DNA of 64,000 nt from Streptomyces sp. NRRL B-3428 (GTDB lineage: Bacteria; Actinomycetota; Actinomycetes; Streptomycetales; Streptomycetaceae). The notes beneath the pieces were generated by a model, which worked only from the letters and a program-made list of their open reading frames with translations, had not been told where the DNA came from and did not search any database. This document shows positions 56,850 through 64,000 of the stretch, in pieces (position 1 is the stretch's first letter; each line of letters begins with the position of its first letter). Location: assembly GCA_000721375.1 (NCBI GenBank), contig JOGW01000003.1:248001-312000 (forward strand). The letters run 5' to 3'. Both the position numbers and the translations under genes were made by a program.

Positions 56850-57827
56850 TCAGAAGGCCTTGCGGAAACGCGCGTACGCCTTCTGCGGGTCCGACATGAA
56901 CGTCCAGGGCCACTCGGTGAACACGCCGTCCAGCTCGCGGAAGACGTTCGAGGCGGTGCTGCTGCCGGCCAGCGAGAGGGCCATCGCGAAGATGTTGTAG
57001 TCGCCCTGCCAGCCCAGGCGCCGCTCGTACGCGTGGTGCAGGATGCTGCGCTCGGCCGCCTCCCGCAGCTCGGCGCGGATCCGGGGGTCCTGGAGGCAGT
57101 CACCGTCGTCCGACTCGACCCACTGCTCGACCCGGGCCATGGCGACCGCGCAGCCGAGCGGGTGCCCGTCGGGCGCGCCGGCGAAGGCCTTCTGAGCGAA
57201 CTCCAGGGCCTGCCCGGGCTCTCCGCCCCAGCGCGGCTGCAGCTGCGAGACCCACTCCAGGTGGATGTCCGGGTTCAGCGGGTCACGGCGCAGACCGGCG
57301 TCGAGCCGGGCCTGCTTGACGCTGTCGTCCACGGACATGCCGCGGCCCGAGGTGAGCAGATGACGCCACGGCGTGATCCAGTCGGGGCGCAGCTCGGCCG
57401 CCTGGAGCAGGTGTTCCTCGGCGATCCGCAGCCGCTCGTAGAAGGTCTGCCACTGCTCGCGGGTGACGTCCACCGCCCGTGCGGACGTACGGGCCTCCCA
57501 GCCCCAGCTGACGTGACGGGCACCCGATATCAGGAGCGCTGTCGCCTGGTGCTCCTCGTCCTCGTCCGCGGCCCGGACGATCCACTCCTCCAGACCGTCC
57601 ACATCGGTCAGCTGACCGAGCACGGCCTGCTCGCGGCCCAGGTCGAACGGCGCGAGGGCCGCCTTGACCGCCGCCCAGTCCCCCGCGTCGGCGGCCTCCA
57701 CCAGGGCGAGCACCCGCGGGTCGCCGAGTGCGCGCAGGGTGTACACCCCGTGCTTGCCCTTGCGCGGAGCGAGGGTGTGCGGATCGACCGCCGTGCCCCC
57801 GCCCCTGCCGAACAGCTTGCCGAGCAT
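56850..57827 (-). CDS. Helical-repeat protein leading the Hsp90/TPR operon
   Basis: A 325-residue cytoplasmic protein of unknown family (MLGKLFGRGGGTAVDPHTLA). After a short Gly/Lys-rich lead it is helical, with TPR-like stretches (EEHLLQAAELRPDWITPWRH, QALEFAQKAFAGAPDGHPLG) and a conserved-looking C-terminal part (RRLGWQGDYNIFAMALSLAG, FTEWPWTFMSDPQKAYARF). The start is the ATG at 57827 with GGGAGGG upstream, giving the best ribosome site of the three genes. It is first in an operon with the Hsp90-like and 999-aa TPR genes, so it is a likely physical partner of one of them. Confidence 0.85.
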   Translation of the reverse strand: MLGKLFGRGGGTAVDPHTLAPRKGKHGVYTLRALGDPRVLALVEAADAGDWAAVKAALAPFDLGREQAVLGQLTDVDGLEEWIVRAADEDEEHQATALLISGARHVSWGWEARTSARAVDVTREQWQTFYERLRIAEEHLLQAAELRPDWITPWRHLLTSGRGMSVDDSVKQARLDAGLRRDPLNPDIHLEWVSQLQPRWGGEPGQALEFAQKAFAGAPDGHPLGCAVAMARVEQWVESDDGDCLQDPRIRAELREAAERSILHHAYERRLGWQGDYNIFAMALSLAGSSTASNVFRELDGVFTEWPWTFMSDPQKAYARFRKAF

Positions 57828-57967
57828 GCCGCGCCCTCCCCAGGTCCCGCGTGATCGTGGGGTGCAGCATAAGCGGAACCACTGACACTGCTCCCACCGG
57901 GTTTTCGGGGAAATCCGCAGGCCGCGGGCGCCCGGCCGGCGCACGCCCGGTCAGCTCGGACGCGGGC

Positions 57968-58450
57968 TCACCAGGTCTTGCCCGCCTGCTCGCGGACCGT
58001 GTGGTTGATGCGGTTGAAGAAGTTGGTCAGGGAGATCTCCAGGATCAGGGCGCCGAGCTGCTCCTCGGTGAAGTGGTCGGCGGCCGCGTCCCAGATCTCG
58101 TCCGTGACGCCCGGTGCTCCGTCCTGGATACGGGTGGCGGCCTCGGTGAGCGCGAGGGCGGCGCGCTCCTCGTCGGTGAAGAACGGGGTCTCGCGCCAGG
58201 TGACCACGGCGTGCAGCCGCTCGTCGCTCTCGCCCTGCTTCTTGGCCGCGGCGACGGACGCGTAGGCGCAGGGCGAGCAGCCGTTGATCTGGCTGGCGCG
58301 CAGATGCACCAGGGAGAGGAGGCCCGGGGCGACGCCGCCCGAGTGGATCGCCTTGTAGAGGTGCTGCACGGCGGTGGTCACATCGGGGTTGGGCGCGCTC
58401 GTCATACGGGGGGTGTGCGCGTGGGTGTCTGCGTGCGTACGTGTTTCCAT
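57968..58450 (-). CDS. Carboxymuconolactone decarboxylase/AhpD-like protein, partner of the ECF41 sigma factor
   Basis: A 160-residue AhpD-fold protein. The redox pair Cys58-x-x-Cys61 is in HLRASQINGCSPCAYAS. In AhpD and many relatives a histidine follows the second cysteine; here that position is occupied by AYAS, so the peroxidase proton relay looks incomplete. A His-rich N-terminus (METRTHADTHAHTPRM) precedes the fold. If translation instead starts at Met16 (58405) this part is absent, but the ATG at 58450 has GGGAG about 9 nt upstream. It is divergent from an ECF41-type sigma gene, a recurrent pairing in Actinobacteria. Confidence 0.9.
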   Translation of the reverse strand: METRTHADTHAHTPRMTSAPNPDVTTAVQHLYKAIHSGGVAPGLLSLVHLRASQINGCSPCAYASVAAAKKQGESDERLHAVVTWRETPFFTDEERAALALTEAATRIQDGAPGVTDEIWDAAADHFTEEQLGALILEISLTNFFNRINHTVREQAGKTW

Positions 58451-58532
58451 CGGACTGCTCCCTGATCGGTTACCCGAGCCCGCTCGGGCCCGTCATCACC
58501 CATGACGGAGCACCGCCGAGGAAGGTAACGAC

Positions 58533-59426
58533 ATGCCCGACCACACGTCCGGACCCCGCCCCGTGGAGCCGGTCGCCCAGGCCTTCGAGGACCAGCGCGG
58601 CCGGCTGCACGCGGTCGCCCACCGGATGCTCGGCTCGCACGCGGACGCCGAGGACGTGGTCCAGGAGGCCTGGCTGCGCCTGTCGCGGCAGGATCCGGAC
58701 GCCATCGGCAACCTGGGCGGCTGGCTGACCACGGTGGTCGGCAGGATCAGCCTGGACGTACTGCGCTCGCGCAAGGCGCATCCGCAGGCCTCGTACGACG
58801 AGCAGCTGCCGGACGATCTCGTCGTCAGCCTCGACGCCCCCGACGAGGACGCTGCGCTCGCCGACTCGGTCGGGGCCGCGCTCCTCGTCGTCCTGGAATC
58901 GCTGGGGCCGGGCGAGCGGCTCGCGTTCGTGCTGCACGACATGTTCGCGGTGCCTTTCGACGAGATCGGGCGGATCCTCGGCAAGTCCACGGACGCGGCG
59001 AAGATGACGGCCAGCCGGGCCCGGCGCAAGGTGCAGTCGGCCGAGCATTCCGAGGAGACCGGGCCCGGGCAGCGGGCCGTGGTGCGGGCGTTTCTGCTGG
59101 CCTCGCGGCGCGGGAAGTTCGACGAGCTGCTCCAAGTCCTCGACCCCGATGTCCGGTTGACGGTGGAGGCACCGGACGGTCCGGTGGTCGTCATCGGCGC
59201 CACGAAGGTCGCGGCGAACGCCCGCTTCGGTGCGGGCGGGGCCGTGACGGGACGGCCCGCGCTGGTCGACGGGCAGCTGGGCTTCGTGGCGTGGGGCGCC
59301 GACGGGAACGTCATGTCGGTGCTGCGCTTCACGGTCGTGGGCGAGCGGATCACCGCGATCCGTGTGGTGAACGATCCGGCGCGGCTTGCAGGCCTCGACC
59401 TGCCGGCCGCACCCCGTGAGCCCTAG
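58533..59426 (+). CDS. ECF41-type sigma factor with C-terminal SnoaL-like domain (SigJ-like)
   Basis: A 297-residue sigma factor. Region 2 (about 20-90: RLHAVAHRMLGSHADAEDVV, GGWLTTVVGRISLDVLRSRK) and region 4 (about 120-175: LESLGPGERLAFVLHDMFAV, FDEIGRILGKSTDAAKMTAS) are followed by a SnoaL-like domain (about 190-285: VRAFLLASRRGKFDELLQVL, NDPARLAGL). In ECF41 proteins this fused domain takes the place of a separate anti-sigma factor. It is divergent from the carboxymuconolactone decarboxylase-like gene, the usual ECF41 target. GGAAGG precedes the ATG. It ends with a 4-bp overlap with the convergent MMPL gene. Confidence 0.94.
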   Translation: MPDHTSGPRPVEPVAQAFEDQRGRLHAVAHRMLGSHADAEDVVQEAWLRLSRQDPDAIGNLGGWLTTVVGRISLDVLRSRKAHPQASYDEQLPDDLVVSLDAPDEDAALADSVGAALLVVLESLGPGERLAFVLHDMFAVPFDEIGRILGKSTDAAKMTASRARRKVQSAEHSEETGPGQRAVVRAFLLASRRGKFDELLQVLDPDVRLTVEAPDGPVVVIGATKVAANARFGAGGAVTGRPALVDGQLGFVAWGADGNVMSVLRFTVVGERITAIRVVNDPARLAGLDLPAAPREP

Positions 59427-61582
59427 GGCTCGAGCGCCACCTTCGGCAGCCACCGCCCGAGCCAAGTGGGCAGCCACCAGGCCCACTTGCCGAAGAGCTG
59501 CAGCATGGCCGGCACGATCAGACAGCGGATGACCAGCGCGTCCACCAGGATCGCCACCGCGAGTCCGAGTCCGAACTGCTGGAGCATCCGGTCGGCGCTC
59601 AGCATGAAGGCGCCGAACACCACGATCATGATGGCCCCGGCCGCCGTGATCACCTTGCCGGTGGAGGCCAGGCCTTCCCGTACGGCCAGGGAATGGTCCT
59701 TGGTGCGCTCCCACTCCTCATGGATGCGCGAGACGAGGAACACCTCGTAGTCCATGGAGAGTCCGAAGACGATCGCGAAGATCAGTACGGGCAGGAAGGC
59801 CTCGATGGGTCCGGGCTGCACACCGAACCAGCCGTGCTGGAAGACGAGGGTCATCGCGCCGAGCGCCGCCGAGATCGACAGCAGGTTCAGCAGCGCCGCC
59901 TTGAGCGGGATCAGGACCGAGCGGAAGACCAGCATCAAGAGCAGCGAGGAGAGGCCGACGACCACGGCGACGAAGAGGGGAAGGCGTTTCGAGACCGTGT
60001 CCGCGAAGTCCTGACTGCCCGCCGTGGCGCCGCCCACGAGGACCTCGGCGCCGGTGGCACGCTCCAGTTCGGGCACCACGTCCTCCCGCAGCCGGTGCAC
60101 GAGGTCGGTGGTGCCCGCGGCCTGCGGTGAGGTCGTCGGGTAGACGATCACGGTGGACAGGGCGCCGTCGTCGGAGGGCAGCGCGGGGCCGGCCGCGGCC
60201 ACGCCGTCGACCTCGCTCAGTGCCTTCCGCACGGCCTGCCCGGCCGCTTCGTCTCCCTGGGCGAGGACCACCAACGGGCCGTTGAAGCCCGGCCCGAAGC
60301 CCTCGGCAAGGAGGTCGTACGCCTTCCTGGTGGTCGTGCTCGTCGGGTCGTTGCCCGCGTCGGCGAAGCCGAGCCGCATACCGAGCGCCGGTGCGGACAG
60401 GGCGAGCAGCGCCAGTACGGCGACCATCAGAGAGGGCAGCGGACGGCGCTGCACGGCAGCCGCGAGACTGCGCCAACGGCGGCCCTCCGCACGGCCCTTG
60501 GCGGCGTCCTGCTCCGCGTGCTTGAGGACATGCCGCTGAATCCTCTTGCCGAAGAAGGCGAGCAGCGCGGGGAGCAGGATCAGCGAGGCCCCCATCGTCG
60601 TGAGCACGGTCAGGGCCAGTGCGAGGGCCACCCCCTGCAGAGAGCCGAGGCCGAGGGCGACCAGGCCGAGCAGCGCGATGATCACGGTGCAGCCGGCGAA
60701 GAAGACCGTACGTCCCGCGGCGTCCAGGGCCTTGCGGGTGGCGTCGGCCGGTGCGACGCCGGCGGTGAGTTCCTGCCGGTAGCGGTAGAAGATCAGCAGC
60801 GCGTAGTCCACGCCGACGCCGAGGCCGACCAGCATCGTGATGGGCGGGGTGAAGTCGGCGATGGTGAACACGTGCGAGGCGAGCACGATCAGACCGAGCG
60901 CCGAACCGACCGCGAAGAGCGCGGTGATCAGGGGTACGGCGGCGGCCACCAAGGAGCCGAAGAGCAGCCCGAGGATGACGATCGCGGCCACGATGCCCGC
61001 CAACTCGGCGGTGGGGCTGCCCTTTTCCTCGGCTCCCCGTACGGCCTCGCCACCGAGCTCGACCTGGAGCCCGTCGCTCGCAGCCGTCTTCGCCGTATCG
61101 ATGACGGAGGTGATGTCCTCCTCGGGCACGGCCTCGGCCTTGCCGTCCAGGGTCACGGTGGCGTACCCGATGGTGCCGTCCTCGGAGACGGCGGCGGCCT
61201 CGGCGTACGGGCTGCGCACATCGGCGACGCCCGGCAGCCGCTCCACCTCGGCCAGCATCCTCTCGACCGCGCGCTGGTGGCCGCCGAGGCCCGCCCCGTC
61301 CCGCAGCACGATCTCGATGCTGTCGCCGGCCTGGTCGGAGCCGTGCCGCGTGAACAGGTCGGTGGCGGCCTGCGAGTCGGTGCCGGGCAGCGAGAAGTCG
61401 TTCCTGTACGCGGCGCCCGCGGCCTGCGAGCCGAGGGTGACGGCGGCGAGGACGGCCACCCAGAGCAGCAGCGCGGCCCAGCGGTGGTGCTGCGCCCAGG
61501 CGGCCAGGGCGCCGAAACGGCCGGTGACGGGTGACGTGGACGGGGGTGGCGTGCACGGGGGTGCCGAGGGAGGTGCGTTCAT
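59423..61582 (-). CDS. MMPL family RND exporter
   Basis: A 719-residue membrane transporter with two MMPL halves. Each has an extracytoplasmic loop after the first span (WAALLLWVAVLAAVTLGSQA in half 1) and a five-to-six-span bundle (GLGVGVDYALLIFYRYRQE in half 1; IFAIVFGLSMDYEVFLVSRI in half 2, with the charged GxxxDY residues used for proton coupling). Such proteins export lipids or hydrophobic compounds. I use the ATG at 61582 (MNAPPSAPPCTPPP); the ribosome site is weak and the frame is open to 61705. A NarL-type two-component system lies directly upstream on the same strand and may control it. Confidence 0.93.
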   Translation of the reverse strand: MNAPPSAPPCTPPPSTSPVTGRFGALAAWAQHHRWAALLLWVAVLAAVTLGSQAAGAAYRNDFSLPGTDSQAATDLFTRHGSDQAGDSIEIVLRDGAGLGGHQRAVERMLAEVERLPGVADVRSPYAEAAAVSEDGTIGYATVTLDGKAEAVPEEDITSVIDTAKTAASDGLQVELGGEAVRGAEEKGSPTAELAGIVAAIVILGLLFGSLVAAAVPLITALFAVGSALGLIVLASHVFTIADFTPPITMLVGLGVGVDYALLIFYRYRQELTAGVAPADATRKALDAAGRTVFFAGCTVIIALLGLVALGLGSLQGVALALALTVLTTMGASLILLPALLAFFGKRIQRHVLKHAEQDAAKGRAEGRRWRSLAAAVQRRPLPSLMVAVLALLALSAPALGMRLGFADAGNDPTSTTTRKAYDLLAEGFGPGFNGPLVVLAQGDEAAGQAVRKALSEVDGVAAAGPALPSDDGALSTVIVYPTTSPQAAGTTDLVHRLREDVVPELERATGAEVLVGGATAGSQDFADTVSKRLPLFVAVVVGLSSLLLMLVFRSVLIPLKAALLNLLSISAALGAMTLVFQHGWFGVQPGPIEAFLPVLIFAIVFGLSMDYEVFLVSRIHEEWERTKDHSLAVREGLASTGKVITAAGAIMIVVFGAFMLSADRMLQQFGLGLAVAILVDALVIRCLIVPAMLQLFGKWAWWLPTWLGRWLPKVALEP

Positions 61583-61689
61583 GGCTTCGAGCGTGCCTGC
61601 GGGGCGGGGCCGAAGCGTCAGTCCCCGGAGGACTCCCCGCGTACCCCAGGGGATGTACGGGGTGTGGCACCGCTGGGGTACACCCGCTG

Positions 61690-62358
61690 TCAGCCGGCCT
61701 GCCACCCGGGGCTGACCAGCCCCGACTCGTACGCCATCACCACGACCTGCGACCGGTCCCGTGCGCCCAGCTTCGTCATGATCCGGCTGACGTGCGTCTT
61801 CGCCGTCGACTGCGACAGGACGAGGCGCGCCGCGATCTCGTCGTTCGTCAGGCCGGCCGCCACCAGGCGCATGACCTCGCGCTCCCGCTCGGTCAGCGCG
61901 TCGAGCCGGGGGTCGGGGCGGGGCCCGGTGACGCGGCTCGCGAACTCGGCGATCAGGCGTCGGGTGACCGAGGGGCTGATCAGGGCGTCACCGCGGGCGG
62001 CCACGCGTACCGCGTGCAGCAGTTCCTCGGGCCCGGAGTCCTTCACCAGGAAGCCCGTCGCGCCCGAGCGCAGCGCCCCGTACACGTAGTCGTCGAGATC
62101 GAAGGTCGTCAGGATGACCACCTTCACGGCGGCCAACCGCTCGTCCCCGGTGATCAGTTGGGTGGCGTCGAGACCGTCCATCACCGGCATCCGGATGTCC
62201 ATCAGGACCACGTCCGGCTTCAGCTCACGGCAGGCGTCGACCGCCTCCCGGCCGTCGCCCGCCTCCCCCACGACCTCGATGTCCTCCTCGTCGTCGAGGA
62301 CCGAGCGGAATCCGGCGCGGACCAGCCAGTGGTCGTCCGCCAGCAGGACCCTGATCAT
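61690..62358 (-). CDS. NarL/LuxR family response regulator
   Basis: A 222-residue response regulator. The receiver domain has the acidic pocket (ADD at residues 7-9), phospho-acceptor Asp54 (VVLMDIRM) and the conserved Thr/Lys (LTTFD, KDSG). The C-terminal LuxR-type HTH reads LTEREREVMRLVAAGLTNDE and SQSTAKTHVSRIMTKLGARD. It is encoded 31 bp after the histidine kinase gene and probably shares its transcript. The MMPL exporter gene begins 107 bp downstream, so it may be the regulatory target. Confidence 0.96.
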   Translation of the reverse strand: MIRVLLADDHWLVRAGFRSVLDDEEDIEVVGEAGDGREAVDACRELKPDVVLMDIRMPVMDGLDATQLITGDERLAAVKVVILTTFDLDDYVYGALRSGATGFLVKDSGPEELLHAVRVAARGDALISPSVTRRLIAEFASRVTGPRPDPRLDALTEREREVMRLVAAGLTNDEIAARLVLSQSTAKTHVSRIMTKLGARDRSQVVVMAYESGLVSPGWQAG

Positions 62359-62389
62359 CGGCTGCTCCTCTCCCGCACGGATCGCTCCC

Positions 62390-63529
62390 TCACGCCTGCG
62401 TGCTCCCGTACGGTAGCCGGGCCCGCACCGCGAACCCGCCGTCCGGCCTCGGGCCCGCGCTCAGCTCGCCGCCGAGCGCCCGGGCGCGCTCGCGCATTCC
62501 GGTGATCCCGCTGCCTTCCCGGCCGGTGCGGTCCTGCGCGCCGCGGCCTTCGTCCTCGACGGTCACGGTCAAGTCGCTCGTGCCGTACGCGAGACGAACC
62601 GTCACCTCACCGGCGCCACTGTGCCGCGCCGCGTTGGTCAGCGACTCCTGCACGATCCGGTAGGCGGCCAGATCCACCGCTGCGGGCAGTTCCCGTACGG
62701 AGCCGGTGCGCTCGATCCGTACCGCAAGGCCCCCGAGCCGTGCCGAGGAGACGAGTTCGTCGGCGCGTGCCAGACCCGGCGCGGGCGCGCGGGGTGCGTC
62801 CTCGTCGGCCCGGCGGAGCACGTCGAGCGTGGCGCGCAGCTCGCGCAGGGTCTCGCGGCTGGCCGACTCGATCGCGGTGAGCGCCGCCTCGGCCTGGGGT
62901 GCGGGCTCCTTCTTGAGACGGTGGCGGGCGGCACCGGCCTGCACGTTGATCATCGAGATGTTGTGCCCGATCACGTCGTGCAGTTCGCGGGCGATCCGCA
63001 GCCGCTCCTCGGTGGCCCGCAGGCGCGCCTCCTCCTCGGCGTACGCCATCCGGCTGCGCCGCCCGTTGCCGAGGGCCACCACGGCGACCAGCCAGCCGGC
63101 GAGCATGAACACGGCGGTGCCGTTGAGATCGCTGCTGTCCGTGAGGGTGGCCGCGAACAGCCCCGCCACCATGGCCGCGGCCATACCGGCCGCGGCCTTG
63201 ATCCGGCCCTGGGCGGCGAGGGCGTAGAGGACGACGATCGGCACGATGACCAGCGGCCCGTCGATATCGCTGACCAGGTAGTACGCACCGGTGCCGAGCA
63301 CCGTGAACCAGCCCACCGCCACCGGGTGGCGCCGTCTGATCAGCAGCGCTGCGCACACCGCGGTGATCAGGGCCCAGGACGCGATCAGCGAGCCGAGCTC
63401 CTCGCGTGCCTGCCCGAGCCGCTGCCCCTCGGCGACAAGCCCCACGACGACGAACACCACGAGCGCCAGGAGGGCGTCGGCGCGGGCGCCGTGCGGCAGC
63501 CGGGAACGGATCCGGTCGAGGGGCGGCAT
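62390..63529 (-). CDS. NarL-type sensor histidine kinase (HisKA_3)
   Basis: A 379-residue membrane kinase. The N-terminal part has about five spans (ALLALVVFVVVGLVAEG, GSLIASWALITAVCAALLI, GPLVIVPIVVLYALA, AAGMAAAMVAGLFAATL, TAVFMLAGWLVAVVALG) with no large extracytoplasmic sensor domain, so the signal is probably sensed in or at the membrane. The dimerisation domain has phospho-acceptor His184 (ARELHDVIGHNISMI). The HATPase has the N-box (YRIVQESLTNAARHSG) and the GSGITGMRERA motif. It partners the response regulator downstream. Confidence 0.95.
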   Translation of the reverse strand: MPPLDRIRSRLPHGARADALLALVVFVVVGLVAEGQRLGQAREELGSLIASWALITAVCAALLIRRRHPVAVGWFTVLGTGAYYLVSDIDGPLVIVPIVVLYALAAQGRIKAAAGMAAAMVAGLFAATLTDSSDLNGTAVFMLAGWLVAVVALGNGRRSRMAYAEEEARLRATEERLRIARELHDVIGHNISMINVQAGAARHRLKKEPAPQAEAALTAIESASRETLRELRATLDVLRRADEDAPRAPAPGLARADELVSSARLGGLAVRIERTGSVRELPAAVDLAAYRIVQESLTNAARHSGAGEVTVRLAYGTSDLTVTVEDEGRGAQDRTGREGSGITGMRERARALGGELSAGPRPDGGFAVRARLPYGSTQA

Positions 63530-63563
63530 GGGTCCATCTTCACGCCTCGCGCCGCGTGCCCGC

Positions 63564-64000
63564 TCAGGGAGCGGCCGTGCGCAGGCGGATCAGGACGGTG
63601 CCGACGACCTTGTCCTCGGGGCAGTAGCCGAGCTGCTTGGAGTCCAGTGAGCCGGGGCGCTCACCGAGCAGCACGAGCATGCGCGACGGCACCCGCGTAC
63701 CGGTGCAGCGGTGGGCCCAGTCGGGCACCGGCTCCCCGGCGACGGCCGCGACATGCTTCACGTACCAGGACGTGGGTTCGGTCCCGGCGGGCGGATGCCA
63801 GCCGTGTTCGGGGTGGGGTGCGGCCACGACGGCCATCCGGCCGGTGGCGATACGGCGCCGGCCGCGCAGCATCAGGAAACGGTCGCCGGGCATGAGGGTG
63901 GGCGCCATGCTGTAGCCGCGCACGGTCACGGCGACGAGGCGGGTGCGGGCCAGGGCGAGAGCCAGAGCGAGAGCCAGTACGGCAAGGCCGACCGCGGCCA
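63564..64000 (-). CDS. S26 family signal peptidase, 5' end outside window
   Basis: A small signal-peptidase-like serine protease; about 145 residues are visible and the frame is open to the right edge. A hydrophobic Leu/Ala segment (VLALALALALA) is followed directly by the nucleophile motif VRGYSMAPTLMPGDRFLM (Ser in YSMAPT). A lysine in TSWYVKHVAAVAGEPVPD is the expected general base, and the C-terminal box resembles LGERPGSLDSKQLG. It is shorter than LepB, like the S26 proteins often linked to secreted peptides or secondary metabolism. The GTG at 63929 would remove the anchor, so the true start is upstream of 64000. Confidence 0.9.
   Translation of the reverse strand, partial: AAVGLAVLALALALALARTRLVAVTVRGYSMAPTLMPGDRFLMLRGRRRIATGRMAVVAAPHPEHGWHPPAGTEPTSWYVKHVAAVAGEPVPDWAHRCTGTRVPSRMLVLLGERPGSLDSKQLGYCPEDKVVGTVLIRLRTAAP

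Noticed and set aside
54977..57103. Upstream in-frame extension of the TPR gene to give a 1,708-residue protein
   Set aside because: The extra part is Arg/Pro-rich shadow sequence over the Hsp90-like gene. The ATG at 54976, two bases after the Hsp90 stop, fits operon structure.

Overview
The window is high-GC actinobacterial chromosome, almost certainly Streptomyces. Third codon positions are nearly always G or C, GTG and TTG starts are common, and the gene families are typical of that genus: SpoIIE-type phosphatases, XRE/DUF397/ATPase clusters, ECF sigma factors with CU044_5270-type partners, ECF41 with a carboxymuconolactone decarboxylase-like gene, and multiple Opp/Dpp operons. I see no tRNA, rRNA, CRISPR array, insertion sequence or prophage. 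Both edges cut genes: an S9 peptidase on the left and an S26 signal peptidase on the right.

Layout. 1-2.3 kb: an S9 peptidase and an 8-TM membrane protein. 2.5-14.3 kb: two tandem, paralogous five-gene oligopeptide ABC importer operons (binding protein, two permeases, two ATPases), all on the minus strand. Each has a strong hairpin between the binding protein and the permeases. 14.8-19.9 kb: typA, an XRE antitoxin with an internally deleted toxin, and an orphan 732-aa peptide-binding lipoprotein. 20.2-24.2 kb: a short unknown protein and a succinate dehydrogenase operon (5-TM anchor, SdhA, SdhB). 24.2-27.8 kb: a secreted coiled-coil protein, a TPM-domain membrane protein and PspA. 27.9-34.8 kb: a PAS-PAS-GAF-PP2C-ATPase regulator, a stand-alone ATPase, a Nudix hydrolase, a small SPOR-like protein, an NCS1 permease with a cysteine-rich tail, and a GntR/HutC regulator.

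34.9-43.7 kb: a repeat-rich DUF4190 membrane protein, a TTA-containing ECF sigma factor coupled to a membrane partner, a secreted GH65 enzyme, a divergent MarR/MFS pair with two matching palindromic operators, and a TerD-VWA fusion. 43.8-46.8 kb: an ATPase/DUF397/XRE/methyltransferase cluster whose divergent promoter carries 12-bp iterons. 46.9-51.8 kb: a VOC protein, an AraC regulator, a Tat-exported polysaccharide deacetylase with a structured leader, and a secreted GH3 beta-glucosidase with an operator over its promoter. 52.0-57.8 kb: an operon of a small helical-repeat protein, a divergent Hsp90-family ATPase and a 999-aa TPR protein. 58.0-64.0 kb: the ECF41 pair, an MMPL exporter with a NarL-type two-component system, and the signal peptidase.

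Most of the window is ordinary core or semi-core Streptomyces chromosome. The strongest candidates for something undescribed are the Hsp90/TPR operon, the 12-bp iteron promoter of the DUF397 locus, the tandemly amplified half-terminator after the first ABC operon, the cysteine tail and leader hairpin of the NCS1 permease, and the bldA (TTA) dependence of one ECF sigma gene. All functional statements come from reading motifs; no database search was possible.
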